From NCBI RefSeq assembly GCF_002179965.1, contig NZ_NGUQ01000035.1, positions 310,001 to 374,000 on the forward strand: DNA of 64,000 nt, given 5' to 3'. Under the pieces are notes generated by a model. It saw nothing but the letters and a program-made list of their open reading frames with translations, made no database searches and was not told the DNA's origin. Origin of the DNA: Pandoraea sp. PE-S2T-3 (GTDB lineage Bacteria; Pseudomonadota; Gammaproteobacteria; Burkholderiales; Burkholderiaceae). Each line of letters opens with the position of its first letter. Position 1 is the stretch's first letter. This document shows positions 9,481 through 18,265 of the stretch, piece by piece. The translations under genes were made by a program, and so were the position numbers.

Positions 9481-12400
9481 TCAGAACGGCGCGGTGAAGG
9501 TCAATCGCACACCCTGCTGCAAGCCGCCCATCCCCGTCGTCACGCTGTAATCCAGCCCGAAGACGAGCACGCCGGTGCGCAACTTCGAACCGAACCCGAC
9601 CTGCACGCGATCGCTGCCATACGGGCTGCCCGGCACGAAGTACACCGGCCCGCTGCCTGCAATGTCGGCATAGGCCAGCCCGGCCATGCTTTGACCGTTG
9701 AAGTCGTGCTGCAACTCCACCCGGATATACGGCGAGAAGGTGCCAATTGGCGTGGCCTTGGCAAACCCGGCACGCACACCGAGCGTGCCCGACAAGGTGT
9801 TCACGTTCTGCTTGAAGTACGTGAGCGCATTTAGCCCCGCGCCGGTTTCGCTGTATTGATCCAGCGTGGAGCGCGACGCCGTCAGACGGCCATACGGTGA
9901 GAACAGCCAGTCGTCGTTGCGGAACTCGTAACCCGCCGACAGCGAGCCGAAGAACTGCTGGCCGTTGCGCTTGCCGCTCGCGAAGTCGTTCGCGTCGATC
10001 ACCCAGCGACGCGAGCTGAAATTCAGCGTCCCGAAGCCCGCCACCGCATCGACGAACAACGTCGGGATCGGACGGAAGCTCGCATACAGCGCGCCGCTGT
10101 AGCTATCGCCCGTGCTGCGCGTGCCCGAACTGCCGATATCGGTCGCGTCATGCCCGTAGCCCACACCCGCCCCGAGCGACAACTGGTCGGACAACCGATA
10201 GTCGGCACCGAGCGTGACACCGCCCGTCGTGAACTTGAAGCCCGAGCGCTGTGCGGCCGAACTGGCCGCCATGTTGGCGAAACCGAAGTCCACCGAACCT
10301 GCCGTCCAGTAAGCGAAACGCTTGTCGTCGTTGGCGCCTTCGCCCGGCAGATCGGGCACGCTGCTGTCCCCCGTACCGACCCCGCTTGAACCCACGCTCT
10401 TGTCGCGCACGTCGAGGCTTTTCGCTTTGTTGAGCGCCAGCGGACTGACATCACCGCGCAGACACGCGTCGCGCTCGGAGATACCCACGACATCCTGACA
10501 GCGCGACACATTGCGATCGCGATCCGGCGACGGCAGTACCACATTCAGCCCATTGCTCGACGGGGCGCGCCCCTTGCCGTGCAACGCTTCGAGACGTTGG
10601 TTGAAGTTGCCGATCTGTGTCGTGGCGAAACGGCGTGCCGCCTCCACCTGCGCCCCGATAAGACCGGTCACGTCCGGGTCCGTCGACGGATCCTTACGCG
10701 GCGCAACAGTCACTTGCAACGTGCCCGGTGCCGACGTGGCGTTCTCGTTGGACAACGTGTACGTGATCACGGCCATGCCCGCGAAGGCAGCCGCGGGCAC
10801 AAAGCGCACGCTGTACTGCGTGGGCGCGACCACAGCAGCGCGAAGCCGCTGAACGCCGCCTGCACTCACCGGCGCCGCACCGGCAACCGCCACGATGGTG
10901 GCCGTGCCTGCATTCGCTGGCGACACCGCAATGACGTTCGCCGCCGTGAACGGGCCACCCGTCGCACCGGTCGTGATGTCGATATTGGTCGCCTCGTTAG
11001 CACTGACGCTCGCTTGCAGCCCCGGGGCCGTCACCGGCACCGCCTGCACCGTCACCGTGACGGAAATCGGTGCCGAGGTACCCGCAGCGTTAGTGAGCGC
11101 GTAGGCGAACGTGACCACGCCATTCGTATTGGCCGCCGGGGTGTAGACGATGTCTTCACCGTTGACGACTGCCGTACCGCTGGCCGGCGGTGTGACGATG
11201 GCCACGCGGGTGAACGGGCCGCCTACGGCGTTCGCCGTCGCGTGAATCGTGATCGGCGCGTTGGACAGCGCCTTCACATCGATCGCCGGTGCCGATGCAG
11301 CCTGCGCCGTGATGTTGAAGGTATAGCTCTGCGAGGCGGTCAGTGGCGTGCCCGGTCCGGTGCTGGCATCGGTGACCGAAATCGTGAACGTGCTGGTCCC
11401 CGTGGCGCTCGGCGTACCTGTGAGCGCACCGGTCGTGACATTTAGCGTCAAACCCACCGGCAATGTGCCGTTCGTCACGGTAAATCGGTACGGCAAGGTG
11501 CCGCCCGACGCCGTCATCGTCTGGTTGTAGGCTTGCCCCGCCACCGGCGTCGGCAATGTCGTCGGCGCCAGGGTGACCGCAGCGGGCGACGTGTAGGTGA
11601 ACTGATTGGCAGGGGTGGTACTGCTCGTGCCGTTCGGCGTCGTCACCGTGATGTTGGTCACGCCTGCGGTACCCGGCGGCGATACCGCGGTGATCTGCGT
11701 TGCGCTGAGGACGGTGACGGAGGACCCGTTGACCGTACCGAACTTAAGCGCCGTGGCACCGGTGAACCCCGTGCCCGTGATAGTCACGGGCGTGCCCCCC
11801 GTCGTTGGGCCAGTATTGGGGGTGACGCTGGTCACCGCAGGCGCGCCGAGATAAGTGAACTGATCCGCCGCCGTAACGGGGCTCGTCCCCCCAGCGGCGC
11901 TCACGCGCACGTCGACGACACCCGAGCCCGCCGGCGCCGTTGCCGTAATTTGTGTCGTGCCGTTGACCGTAATGTTCGTGCCCGACGTGCCACCGAACGA
12001 CACGCCCGTCACATTGTTGAAGCCCGTCCCCGTAATCGTGACGGATGTCCCGCCGCTCGCCGGGCCGCTCGTCGGCGAAATCGACGTGACGGCAGGTGCC
12101 GCGTAGTAGGTATAGCCGCCGACCACCGTCTTGCTGCCCAACGGCGTCGTGACGAGGATGTTGGCAGCGCCTGCCGTGCCCGCCGGTACTGTGGCCGTCA
12201 GCGACGTCGAGCTGTTGACCGTCACGCTGTTCGACAATTGAGCACCAAACATCACGACCGTCACGCCGGAGATGAAATTCGTGCCGGTGATGGTCACGGT
12301 CGTGCCACCGGCCACTGGCCCGTAGGCCGGCACCGTCGATTGCACCGTTGGCAAACCGGCGTAGGTGTAATTGTCCGCCGTCACGATGGCGCTCGTGCCC

Positions 12401-14832
12401 GCTGGGTTCGTCACGCGCACGTCCACGACCCCGGTACCCGCCGGTGCCGTCGCGCTGATTTGCGAATCGCTATTGACCGTGAAGGCTGCGGCCGTCGCCC
12501 CGAACTTCACCGCTGTCGCCCCCGTGAAACCGCTGCCCGAGATGGTCACGGGGGTGCTTCCACTCGTCGACCCGTACGGCGGGGAAAGCGAAGTCACGAC
12601 AGGCACCGCGACATAGGTGAAGGCGCCGCCTGTCGTGGAGGTTCCGCCAGGCGTATCGACCGTGAGCGTTGCCGGACCTAGCGAGCCCGCCGGTGTCGTG
12701 AACGTGATCGACGTCGAACTGATCGCGGTAATCGTTGCGGAGTTACCACCGAGCTTGACTGTCGTGACCCCGTTGTAGAAATTCGAGCCCGTGATCGTGA
12801 CCGAATCGCCACCGGCCGTTGAGCCGGTAGTGGGCCCCAAACTCAAAACCGTCGGTGGCGCCGCGTAGGTAAATTGGCTCGACGGACCGACGGCACTTGT
12901 GCCATTCGGCGTGGTCACCACGACATTGACAGTTCCCGCCGAGCCGGCAGGTGATGTCACCGTGATCTGCGTGTCGCTGTCGATATTGAAAGTCGTCGCC
13001 GGTGAGCCGTTGAACGTCACACTGGTTGTGCCGGTAAATCCGGTACCCGTGATCTTGGTCTGTGTGCCGCCCGCCGGGGACCCCACGGTCACCGAGAGGC
13101 TGGAGATCGTCGGCGCCGGCCGATACGTGAACTGGTCGTTCAAGGTGGTCGCGCTGGTGCCGCCGCTGGTCGAGACCCTCACGTCGACGGTGCCCGTGCC
13201 AGCAGGTGAGCGAGCCGTTAGCTGGGATGTGCTCACGAACTGGACATTCGTCGCCGCCGTTCCACCGAAACTCACGGTTGCGGTGGAGGTGAAGCCACTG
13301 CCGCTGATAGCCACGGTCGTACCTCCGGCCGCCGGGCCGGACGTCGGCGCAAGGCTCGTCACCGTGGGCAGGGCCATGTACGTGAACTGATCGGCGCTGC
13401 TGGTCGCGCTGGTGCCCCCCTGTGTGGTGACAACGATGTCGACGACGCCTGCGCTCGCGTTCGCGGGCGATGTCACCGTGATCTGCGTGTCGCTGACAGC
13501 CGTGAAGGGCACACTGACCGCGCCGAACGCCACTGCGGTCGTTGTCTTTAAGCCAGTCCCATTGATCGTCACCGTCGTGCCGCCGGCGAGCGGGCCTTCC
13601 TTCGTCCCGAGCGATGTCACGGTGGGGACGCCCGCGTAGGTGAACTGATCGGCGGCACTGGTCGCGCTGGTGCCATTGTTGTTGGTGACCGTAACGTCGA
13701 TGGTGCCCGCCGCCGCCGCGGGAGACGTGACGGTGATTTGCGCATCGTTGTCGAGGGTAAAGCTCGGCGCCGGTGTACTGCCGAACTTGACCGACGGCAC
13801 GCCGCCGGTGCTGAACCCCGAACCTTGGATCCTGACGCTCGCTCCGCCGCCTGGCGCACCGGCATTCGGTGTCACCGAGGTCACGACGGGCGCCGCGAGG
13901 TAGGTAAACCGATCGCTCGCGTTAGTCGCGCTGGTGCCAGCGCTGTTGGTCACTTTCACGTCGACAGTGCCCGTCCCGGCGGGCACGTTCGACACCGTGA
14001 TCGTGCTGTCGCTCACGATGATGTAGGGCAGCGCGGCGTTCGTCCCGAAGGTCACCGATGTGGCATTGGTAAAGCCGGTTCCCGTGATCGTTGCCGACAC
14101 ACCGCCGCCGGCGGGCCCTGACGTCGGCGACACCCCCGTCACCGTCGGTGTGTATGTGAACCTGTCGTTTGGCGCGTTTATGGCGCTGGTGCCAGCGCTG
14201 GTGGTGACGGTGACGTCGACGGGTGACGTTCCGGCAGGGGATGTCGCGACGATCGTCGTATCGGTCAGCACCACAACACCTGTCCCGGGGGTTGCACCGA
14301 AGTTAACCCCGGTGGCCCCGGTAAAACCGGTCCCGGTGATCGTCACGGCCGTACCGCCGCTGTTCGGACCCCCGCTCGGGGAAAGCGAGGTGACCGTTGG
14401 CACAGGGAAATTGATGGCCACCGTGACCGGCGCGTCGCTGGCCCGGTACAACGTGAACGTCCACGAGGTCTGCGTGGTGCCGAGTTTCGGCGAGAAGACC
14501 AGGATGTCGTAAGGGAAGGTGCCGAGATCGACGGACAACGATGAGCCATCCGCCGCAAGCGCAGTACCAACGATCTGCCCCGGCGACGTGTACAAGCCTT
14601 CCGCCGTGGGATCGCATGCGTCATTGAGCGGCAACGTGTAGCGATAGCTCCCGCCGGAGAGCTGCGCTGACGTGGCCGTCCATGTGACGCATGCCTGCGA
14701 CCACGCCGACGACGACGCGGTGAACAACACCAGCAGGGTCAGCAGCGCACGCAGCCAGTGAAACCAGGCGACGGGCGTATTTGAGGACCGACGGCGTACG
14801 GACGCGAGAGGAAATTGAAGACTAGGCAACAT
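9481..14832 (-). CDS. Giant autotransporter adhesin with eleven IPT/TIG repeats
   Basis: A 1783-residue type Va autotransporter. A long basic lead and hydrophobic core ending LFTASSSAWSQA (about residues 1-47) form the signal peptide. An N-terminal beta domain follows to about residue 140. Eleven IPT/TIG immunoglobulin-like repeats of about 85 residues come next, each with the core VTITGTGFTG and closing FTY. Then come a putative-Ig (He_PIG-like) domain and two further Ig/cadherin-like domains. A linker leads into a C-terminal beta-barrel of about 270 residues ending in Phe, as expected for BAM-dependent insertion. It should be a rigid surface adhesin. The start is the ATG at 14832; a TTG at 14853 is an alternative. 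Neither has a good Shine-Dalgarno sequence. Confidence 0.92.
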   Translation of the reverse strand: MLPSLQFPLASVRRRSSNTPVAWFHWLRALLTLLVLFTASSSAWSQACVTWTATSAQLSGGSYRYTLPLNDACDPTAEGLYTSPGQIVGTALAADGSSLSVDLGTFPYDILVFSPKLGTTQTSWTFTLYRASDAPVTVAINFPVPTVTSLSPSGGPNSGGTAVTITGTGFTGATGVNFGATPGTGVVVLTDTTIVATSPAGTSPVDVTVTTSAGTSAINAPNDRFTYTPTVTGVSPTSGPAGGGVSATITGTGFTNATSVTFGTNAALPYIIVSDSTITVSNVPAGTGTVDVKVTNSAGTSATNASDRFTYLAAPVVTSVTPNAGAPGGGASVRIQGSGFSTGGVPSVKFGSTPAPSFTLDNDAQITVTSPAAAAGTIDVTVTNNNGTSATSAADQFTYAGVPTVTSLGTKEGPLAGGTTVTINGTGLKTTTAVAFGAVSVPFTAVSDTQITVTSPANASAGVVDIVVTTQGGTSATSSADQFTYMALPTVTSLAPTSGPAAGGTTVAISGSGFTSTATVSFGGTAATNVQFVSTSQLTARSPAGTGTVDVRVSTSGGTSATTLNDQFTYRPAPTISSLSVTVGSPAGGTQTKITGTGFTGTTSVTFNGSPATTFNIDSDTQITVTSPAGSAGTVNVVVTTPNGTSAVGPSSQFTYAAPPTVLSLGPTTGSTAGGDSVTITGSNFYNGVTTVKLGGNSATITAISSTSITFTTPAGSLGPATLTVDTPGGTSTTGGAFTYVAVPVVTSLSPPYGSTSGSTPVTISGSGFTGATAVKFGATAAAFTVNSDSQISATAPAGTGVVDVRVTNPAGTSAIVTADNYTYAGLPTVQSTVPAYGPVAGGTTVTITGTNFISGVTVVMFGAQLSNSVTVNSSTSLTATVPAGTAGAANILVTTPLGSKTVVGGYTYYAAPAVTSISPTSGPASGGTSVTITGTGFNNVTGVSFGGTSGTNITVNGTTQITATAPAGSGVVDVRVSAAGGTSPVTAADQFTYLGAPAVTSVTPNTGPTTGGTPVTITGTGFTGATALKFGTVNGSSVTVLSATQITAVSPPGTAGVTNITVTTPNGTSSTTPANQFTYTSPAAVTLAPTTLPTPVAGQAYNQTMTASGGTLPYRFTVTNGTLPVGLTLNVTTGALTGTPSATGTSTFTISVTDASTGPGTPLTASQSYTFNITAQAASAPAIDVKALSNAPITIHATANAVGGPFTRVAIVTPPASGTAVVNGEDIVYTPAANTNGVVTFAYALTNAAGTSAPISVTVTVQAVPVTAPGLQASVSANEATNIDITTGATGGPFTAANVIAVSPANAGTATIVAVAGAAPVSAGGVQRLRAAVVAPTQYSVRFVPAAAFAGMAVITYTLSNENATSAPGTLQVTVAPRKDPSTDPDVTGLIGAQVEAARRFATTQIGNFNQRLEALHGKGRAPSSNGLNVVLPSPDRDRNVSRCQDVVGISERDACLRGDVSPLALNKAKSLDVRDKSVGSSGVGTGDSSVPDLPGEGANDDKRFAYWTAGSVDFGFANMAASSAAQRSGFKFTTGGVTLGADYRLSDQLSLGAGVGYGHDATDIGSSGTRSTGDSYSGALYASFRPIPTLFVDAVAGFGTLNFSSRRWVIDANDFASGKRNGQQFFGSLSAGYEFRNDDWLFSPYGRLTASRSTLDQYSETGAGLNALTYFKQNVNTLSGTLGVRAGFAKATPIGTFSPYIRVELQHDFNGQSMAGLAYADIAGSGPVYFVPGSPYGSDRVQVGFGSKLRTGVLVFGLDYSVTTGMGGLQQGVRLTFTAPF
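11590..14409 (-). repeat. Eleven tandem TIG-repeat units (about 255 bases each)
   Basis: The block encodes eleven consecutive TIG domains averaging about 85 residues. Units differ in sequence but keep the pattern PTVTSLSPTSGPxxGGTTVT, ITGTGFTGAT, SPAGTGTVDVxVT and DQFTY. DNA identity between units is partial, so the array looks old and diverged rather than freshly amplified. Boundaries are approximate to about 10 bases. Confidence 0.85.
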
Positions 14833-14932
14833 GGCGAACCGGGAGAGAAGCAAATGACTTGGCGGAGAGCCGACACGCGTGAGCGGCAGAACACTGGCTT
14901 GTCACGCAGGCGCGTGAGAAGCGAGCACGCAA

Positions 14933-14966
14933 GCGAACGCCGCGAGTGCTGACTCGCGGCGTTCGC
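14933..14966. repeat. Perfect 15-bp inverted repeat (very stable hairpin)
   Basis: Arms 14933-14947 and 14952-14966 (gcgaacgccgcgagt and its complement) form a perfect 15-base, GC-rich stem with a 4-base loop. There is no T run on either side. On the minus strand it lies just after the possible small gene at 14976-15104 and about 100 bases before the TIG autotransporter start. It could be a factor-dependent terminator or an mRNA leader structure. Confidence 0.8.
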
Positions 14967-14975
14967 TGGCTCAGA

Positions 14976-15104
14976 TCAATCGGGAATGACTTGTCGCGTC
15001 GGTATTTGAGACAGGCCGGGCAACACACGTGCATTGCGGCCGGCAGACGGGCAGAACACCCATCGTATGAATACCGACTCGCCCCGTTGGTATTGCGTTT
15101 TCAT
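14976..15104 (-). CDS. Possible small gene encoding a 42-residue peptide
   Basis: A short reading frame beginning MKTQYQRGESVFIRW and ending in IPTRQVIPD. It is basic, with Arg and Gly spread throughout, and has one Cys. A strong ribosome site (GGGGGAAG, 5-6 bases before ATG) precedes it, better than that of the large autotransporter downstream on the same strand. A 15-base hairpin follows the stop by ten bases. No family recognised and no signal peptide. It may be a true small protein, a leader peptide for the autotransporter, or chance. Confidence 0.35.
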   Translation of the reverse strand: MKTQYQRGESVFIRWVFCPSAGRNARVLPGLSQIPTRQVIPD

Positions 15105-15497
15105 TTGACTTCCCCCGAAGTCCCCGCCCGTTATGCGGCAAAGACCCATTTGTAATTTTGCTTTCGTGCTCCGGAAATGCCCGCAGCATCGTTTATTCGT
15201 GAATGCCCGGAATGAACTGACGGACACCTGACTAATTTCTGCGCAAGGGTAGGCACCATTGCCTTGCGCGTCAAGCACGATTCTCTGCAAACCTAACCTG
15301 CCTCAATGAGACAAGGGTATTCACCAATACACCGATGTCTTTTTTATTAAAAATCAGGCATTTCCAAACAATCGTTTTACTCATCGAAATTTAATAAGGG
15401 AGCCGAAATATATTTGAAATGAAATATGTCGGTGGCAAAATGCGCGCCTATAAGAATTCGAAGATCGTGGCGTCGCCACTTAACCAGGAAGAAACGG
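15105..15497. other. AT-rich intergenic region upstream of the tail-collar genes
   Basis: 393 bases without a convincing gene. The part from about 15290 to 15460 is clearly AT-rich against a GC-rich background (runs such as cttttttattaaaaatc and ccgaaatatatttgaaat). It probably holds the promoter of the three-gene collar operon, and it would suit silencing by an H-NS-like protein. No unambiguous -35/-10 pair could be assigned. Confidence 0.5.
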
Positions 15498-16049
15498 ATG
15501 GACTCATATCTCGGGGAAATACGTTTGTGTGCTTTTCCGGTCGTACCAAGGGGCTGGCTACCGTGTGACGGGCGCATGCTCAACGTGAATATCAATCAGG
15601 TGCTGTTCTCCCTGCTTGGCACGCAATACGGTGGCGACGGCCGAGTCACCTTCGGGCTGCCGGACCTGCGTGGGCGCGTCGCGATGCATCGGCTGCCAGG
15701 GACGTACAACCAAGGCCTGCCCGGGGGTACCGAAACGGTGGCGCTCAATGCGCAGCAGGTGCCCACGCATTCGCATGAGTTTCGTGCGGCGACCAACGAC
15801 GCCACGCAGCCGCTCGCCGGTACCGGCAAAGACCGTCTGCTCGCCAAGAGTGTGATCTCGCAGCCGGGCGCACCGACCGTAGATGGCACCGCCCTTTATG
15901 GCCCGGTATCGGCGCAAACGCTGACAGCCGAGTCGCCCGAAGCAAGTGGCGCGACGAGCGATGCCACCGGCCACAACAACATGCAATCCTCGCTGGTCCT
16001 GAACTACATCATTTGTGTTCAGGGCGGCCTCTACCCGCCACGCCCCTAG
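15498..16049 (+). CDS. Tail-collar domain protein (MdpB-like), copy 1
   Basis: A 183-residue phage tail-collar family protein, the group often named microcystin-dependent protein. It begins MDSYLGEIRLCAFPVVPRGW and holds the collar core LGTQYGGDGRVTFGLPDLRG (about residues 40-60), then a low-complexity middle, and closes with the family end NYIICVQGGLYPPRP. The start at 15498 is preceded by AGGAAG and gives the same N-terminus as the two paralogues that follow; an upstream in-frame GTG/ATG extension is unlike them. No phage genes accompany it. The family is widespread in bacteria, frequently in runs of three, with no settled function. Confidence 0.92.
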   Translation: MDSYLGEIRLCAFPVVPRGWLPCDGRMLNVNINQVLFSLLGTQYGGDGRVTFGLPDLRGRVAMHRLPGTYNQGLPGGTETVALNAQQVPTHSHEFRAATNDATQPLAGTGKDRLLAKSVISQPGAPTVDGTALYGPVSAQTLTAESPEASGATSDATGHNNMQSSLVLNYIICVQGGLYPPRP

Positions 16050-16058
16050 GAGCCGGAC

Positions 16059-16595
16059 ATGGAAGCCTACATTGGTGAAATTCGCATGTTCGCCGGCAAC
16101 TACGCCCCGCAGGGGTGGAAGTTTTGCAACGGGGAACTCCTCAACATCGCTTCCGATTACGAGGTGCTGTTCTCGCTGATCGGTACGACGTACGGCGGCG
16201 ACGGCAGAAGCACCTTCCGGCTGCCCGACCTGCGACTGCGGGTGCCCATCGGCGCGGGACAAGCGCCCGGAGCCACGCAGCGGCTCATCGGCCAACAGGT
16301 CGGCAGCGACACGGTCGCGCTCCAGCCGTCGGACGTGCCGGGCCACTTGCATACGATCAACGCCTCGACGGCCGACGCCACGACGCCCACGCCGGGCCCG
16401 GGCGTAACGCTCGCTAAAACCAGTTCGGTGTTTTATGACTCGGGGGTACGTTCCGCACCCACCAAGGCAGCACTGGCGGCGCCCGCCATTGCACCGGCCG
16501 GCAATGCTCAGCCCACTGCGCACCCCAACGTCATGCCCACGGCGTCGATGAACTACATCATCTGCGTCTCCGGCCTCTACCCATCGCAAGGCTGA
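16059..16595 (+). CDS. Tail-collar domain protein (MdpB-like), copy 2
   Basis: A 178-residue paralogue starting 9 bases after copy 1, so co-transcribed. It begins MEAYIGEIRMFAGNYAPQGW and shares the collar core LIGTTYGGDGRSTFRLPDLR and the end NYIICVSGLYPSQG. The middle (about residues 100-155) diverges most from the other copies and contains Pro/Thr/Ala repeats, which suggests the variable tip of a trimeric fibre. GGAGCC lies before the ATG. Confidence 0.92.
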   Translation: MEAYIGEIRMFAGNYAPQGWKFCNGELLNIASDYEVLFSLIGTTYGGDGRSTFRLPDLRLRVPIGAGQAPGATQRLIGQQVGSDTVALQPSDVPGHLHTINASTADATTPTPGPGVTLAKTSSVFYDSGVRSAPTKAALAAPAIAPAGNAQPTAHPNVMPTASMNYIICVSGLYPSQG

Positions 16596-16607
16596 CCAGA
16601 GAGCTCC

Positions 16608-17129
16608 ATGGACGATTACTACATTGGCGAAATTCGGCTCTACGCCTTCAACTATGCGCCGGTCGACTGGGCTGTCTGCGACGGAACGATCCTTCAGATT
16701 CGCTTCTTCCCCGAGCTCTATGCCGTAATTGGCACGACGTACGGCGGCGACGGCAGGACCACGTTCGCGGTGCCGGATCTGCGTGGATTGGTATCGCGGG
16801 GAACCACGGAGGCGGCCCAGATAGGCAAGGTGGAGGGGAGTCCGACGGTGACGCTCCAAGACCAGCACATGCCGCTGCACACGCATACGGCCTATGTGAA
16901 CTCCACGCGTCCGGCAGGCGACTCGGCCAGCGACAAGCTGCCCGCCCGCTTTGTTGTCGGCGGCAACAACGCGTATCGCGAGAACACGTCGGATCTGTCG
17001 CTCGTATCGCTCTCGCCGTTGACGGTCGGCCCCGCCTGCACAGGCGGTGCGCACAACAACATGCAACCGTATCTGCCGTTGAACTTCTGTATCGCGATTA
17101 AAAACGGCGAGTTCCCGCCGCGCCCTTAA
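16608..17129 (+). CDS. Tail-collar domain protein (MdpB-like), copy 3
   Basis: A 173-residue third paralogue, 12 bases after copy 2 and ending the operon. It begins MDDYYIGEIRLYAFNYAPVD, has the core IGTTYGGDGRTTFAVPDLRG, and ends NFCIAIKNGEFPPRP, where the family's NYIICV is altered to NFCIAI. That divergence and the shorter middle make it the most specialised copy. GAGAGCTCC precedes the ATG and a strong terminator follows the stop. Confidence 0.92.
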   Translation: MDDYYIGEIRLYAFNYAPVDWAVCDGTILQIRFFPELYAVIGTTYGGDGRTTFAVPDLRGLVSRGTTEAAQIGKVEGSPTVTLQDQHMPLHTHTAYVNSTRPAGDSASDKLPARFVVGGNNAYRENTSDLSLVSLSPLTVGPACTGGAHNNMQPYLPLNFCIAIKNGEFPPRP

Positions 17130-17156
17130 AGCGCGCATCGAAATCGTCGTTGTTTT

Positions 17157-17198
17157 AAAACCGGCACTTCCGCCATTCGCTGGCGGGGTGCCGGTTTT
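17157..17198. terminator. Bidirectional terminator after the collar operon
   Basis: Outer arms 17157-17167 (aaaaccggcac) and 17188-17198 (gtgccggtttt) enclose an inner hairpin (cgcca, tggcg). T runs exist on both strands. It ends the collar operon and the convergent LysR gene. Confidence 0.85.
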
Positions 17199-17215
17199 CT
17201 ATTTCCCGTCAGACG

Positions 17216-18100
17216 TTATGCGGCTTGCGCGATCAGCCAGTCGAAGACTTCCGTCACGAATGCCGAGCGCGGCTCGCCCTCGACGCGCGACACCCACCAT
17301 GTGCGCCCTGCTATGCGGGGATAGCCGGGAAGCACGCGCAGGCGGTCTTGTTTCAGGCTTTCGTCCGCCAGCAATCGCGAGATGCACGCGATGCCCTGCC
17401 CGCGCAACGTGGCATCGAGCAGGAGACGTTCGTCGTCATAGATGGCGCGCTTGCGAAACGGCGCCAGCGCATCGCGAAACAGCGCCGCCGTTTCGTCACG
17501 CGTGAAGCTCTCTTCCAGACAGATCAGCGAAGCGTGCGCGGGATGCTGATCGTGGGGGATGCCTGCCAGTCGTTCTGCCAAGTCTCGCTCGGCGACGATG
17601 ACCCACTCGTCTTGCAGGAACGGTATTTCCAACAGCCCGGTTTGCTGAAGCGGCCGGTCGCTGATGGCAATGTCGATGTCCGTCTCGTCGATGAACCGCG
17701 CCGCTTCGTCGGTCGATAACATCGGACACAGTGCCGGGCTGCTCGCCTGAAGTTGCTCGATGCGCGGACTCAGCCAGCCATGCAGCAATGACGCCGGGCC
17801 CGCGATGGCGACGAGGCCGGGGTCGAGATAGGTCGCGATGCGGCCGAGCCCATTCCGCAACGTGTCGACCGAGCGTTGCACGCTGCGCTGGAGCACTTCG
17901 CCTGCGACCGTCAATTCCACGCCTCGCCCGACGCGGCGAAATAACGGCTGACCGATTTCCGCCTCCAGTTGCTGCACCTGATGGCTGACGGCCGACTGCG
18001 AAATATGCAACTCGTCGGCCGCCCGAGAGAAATTGCCGTGGCGGGCCGCCGCCTCGAAGCCCATCAGCAATTTGAGCGAAGGAATACGCTGCCGAGTCAT
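17216..18100 (-). CDS. LysR-family regulator (GcvA-like)
   Basis: A 294-residue LysR-type regulator of the GcvA-like subgroup. The winged helix lies at residues 1-65, with ARHGNFSRAADELHISQSAV and LFRRVGRGVELT typical of that subgroup. The effector-binding domain spans about 90-290. It is divergent from the Tat-exported agmatine-deiminase-like gene at 18266, which is its likely target, and the 165-base gap between them holds a palindrome. Length is usual. Ligand unknown. Confidence 0.9.
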   Translation of the reverse strand: MTRQRIPSLKLLMGFEAAARHGNFSRAADELHISQSAVSHQVQQLEAEIGQPLFRRVGRGVELTVAGEVLQRSVQRSVDTLRNGLGRIATYLDPGLVAIAGPASLLHGWLSPRIEQLQASSPALCPMLSTDEAARFIDETDIDIAISDRPLQQTGLLEIPFLQDEWVIVAERDLAERLAGIPHDQHPAHASLICLEESFTRDETAALFRDALAPFRKRAIYDDERLLLDATLRGQGIACISRLLADESLKQDRLRVLPGYPRIAGRTWWVSRVEGEPRSAFVTEVFDWLIAQAA

Positions 18101-18127
18101 CGATGCCCACCAAGATATGAGGAAAGT

Positions 18128-18137
18128 TGATTAATCA
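18128..18137. promoter_or_regulatory. Putative LysR operator
   Basis: A perfect 10-base palindrome, tgattaatca, 28 bases upstream of the LysR start and in the shared divergent promoter region. AT-rich palindromes at this position are typical for autoregulatory LysR sites. Position and symmetry are the only evidence. Confidence 0.4.
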
Positions 18138-18265
18138 TAGCAATAAACCTCGCTTTTTATTATCGAATAGATGACGCAAACTGCGTCAACTGCCTGATTT
18201 GCCGACGCACCGGCGATCCCTCGATGGCGTAATCTCGTGCGGGAATGCATCGACAGGATGGAGAT

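Noticed and set aside
11590-14409. Regular repeats that could suggest a CRISPR array
   Set aside because: The period is about 255 bases, units are diverged, and the block is an open reading frame of TIG domains.
15498-17129. Prophage remnant suggested by tail-collar genes
   Set aside because: No other phage gene, no attachment-site repeats and no integrase; the collar family is common outside phages.
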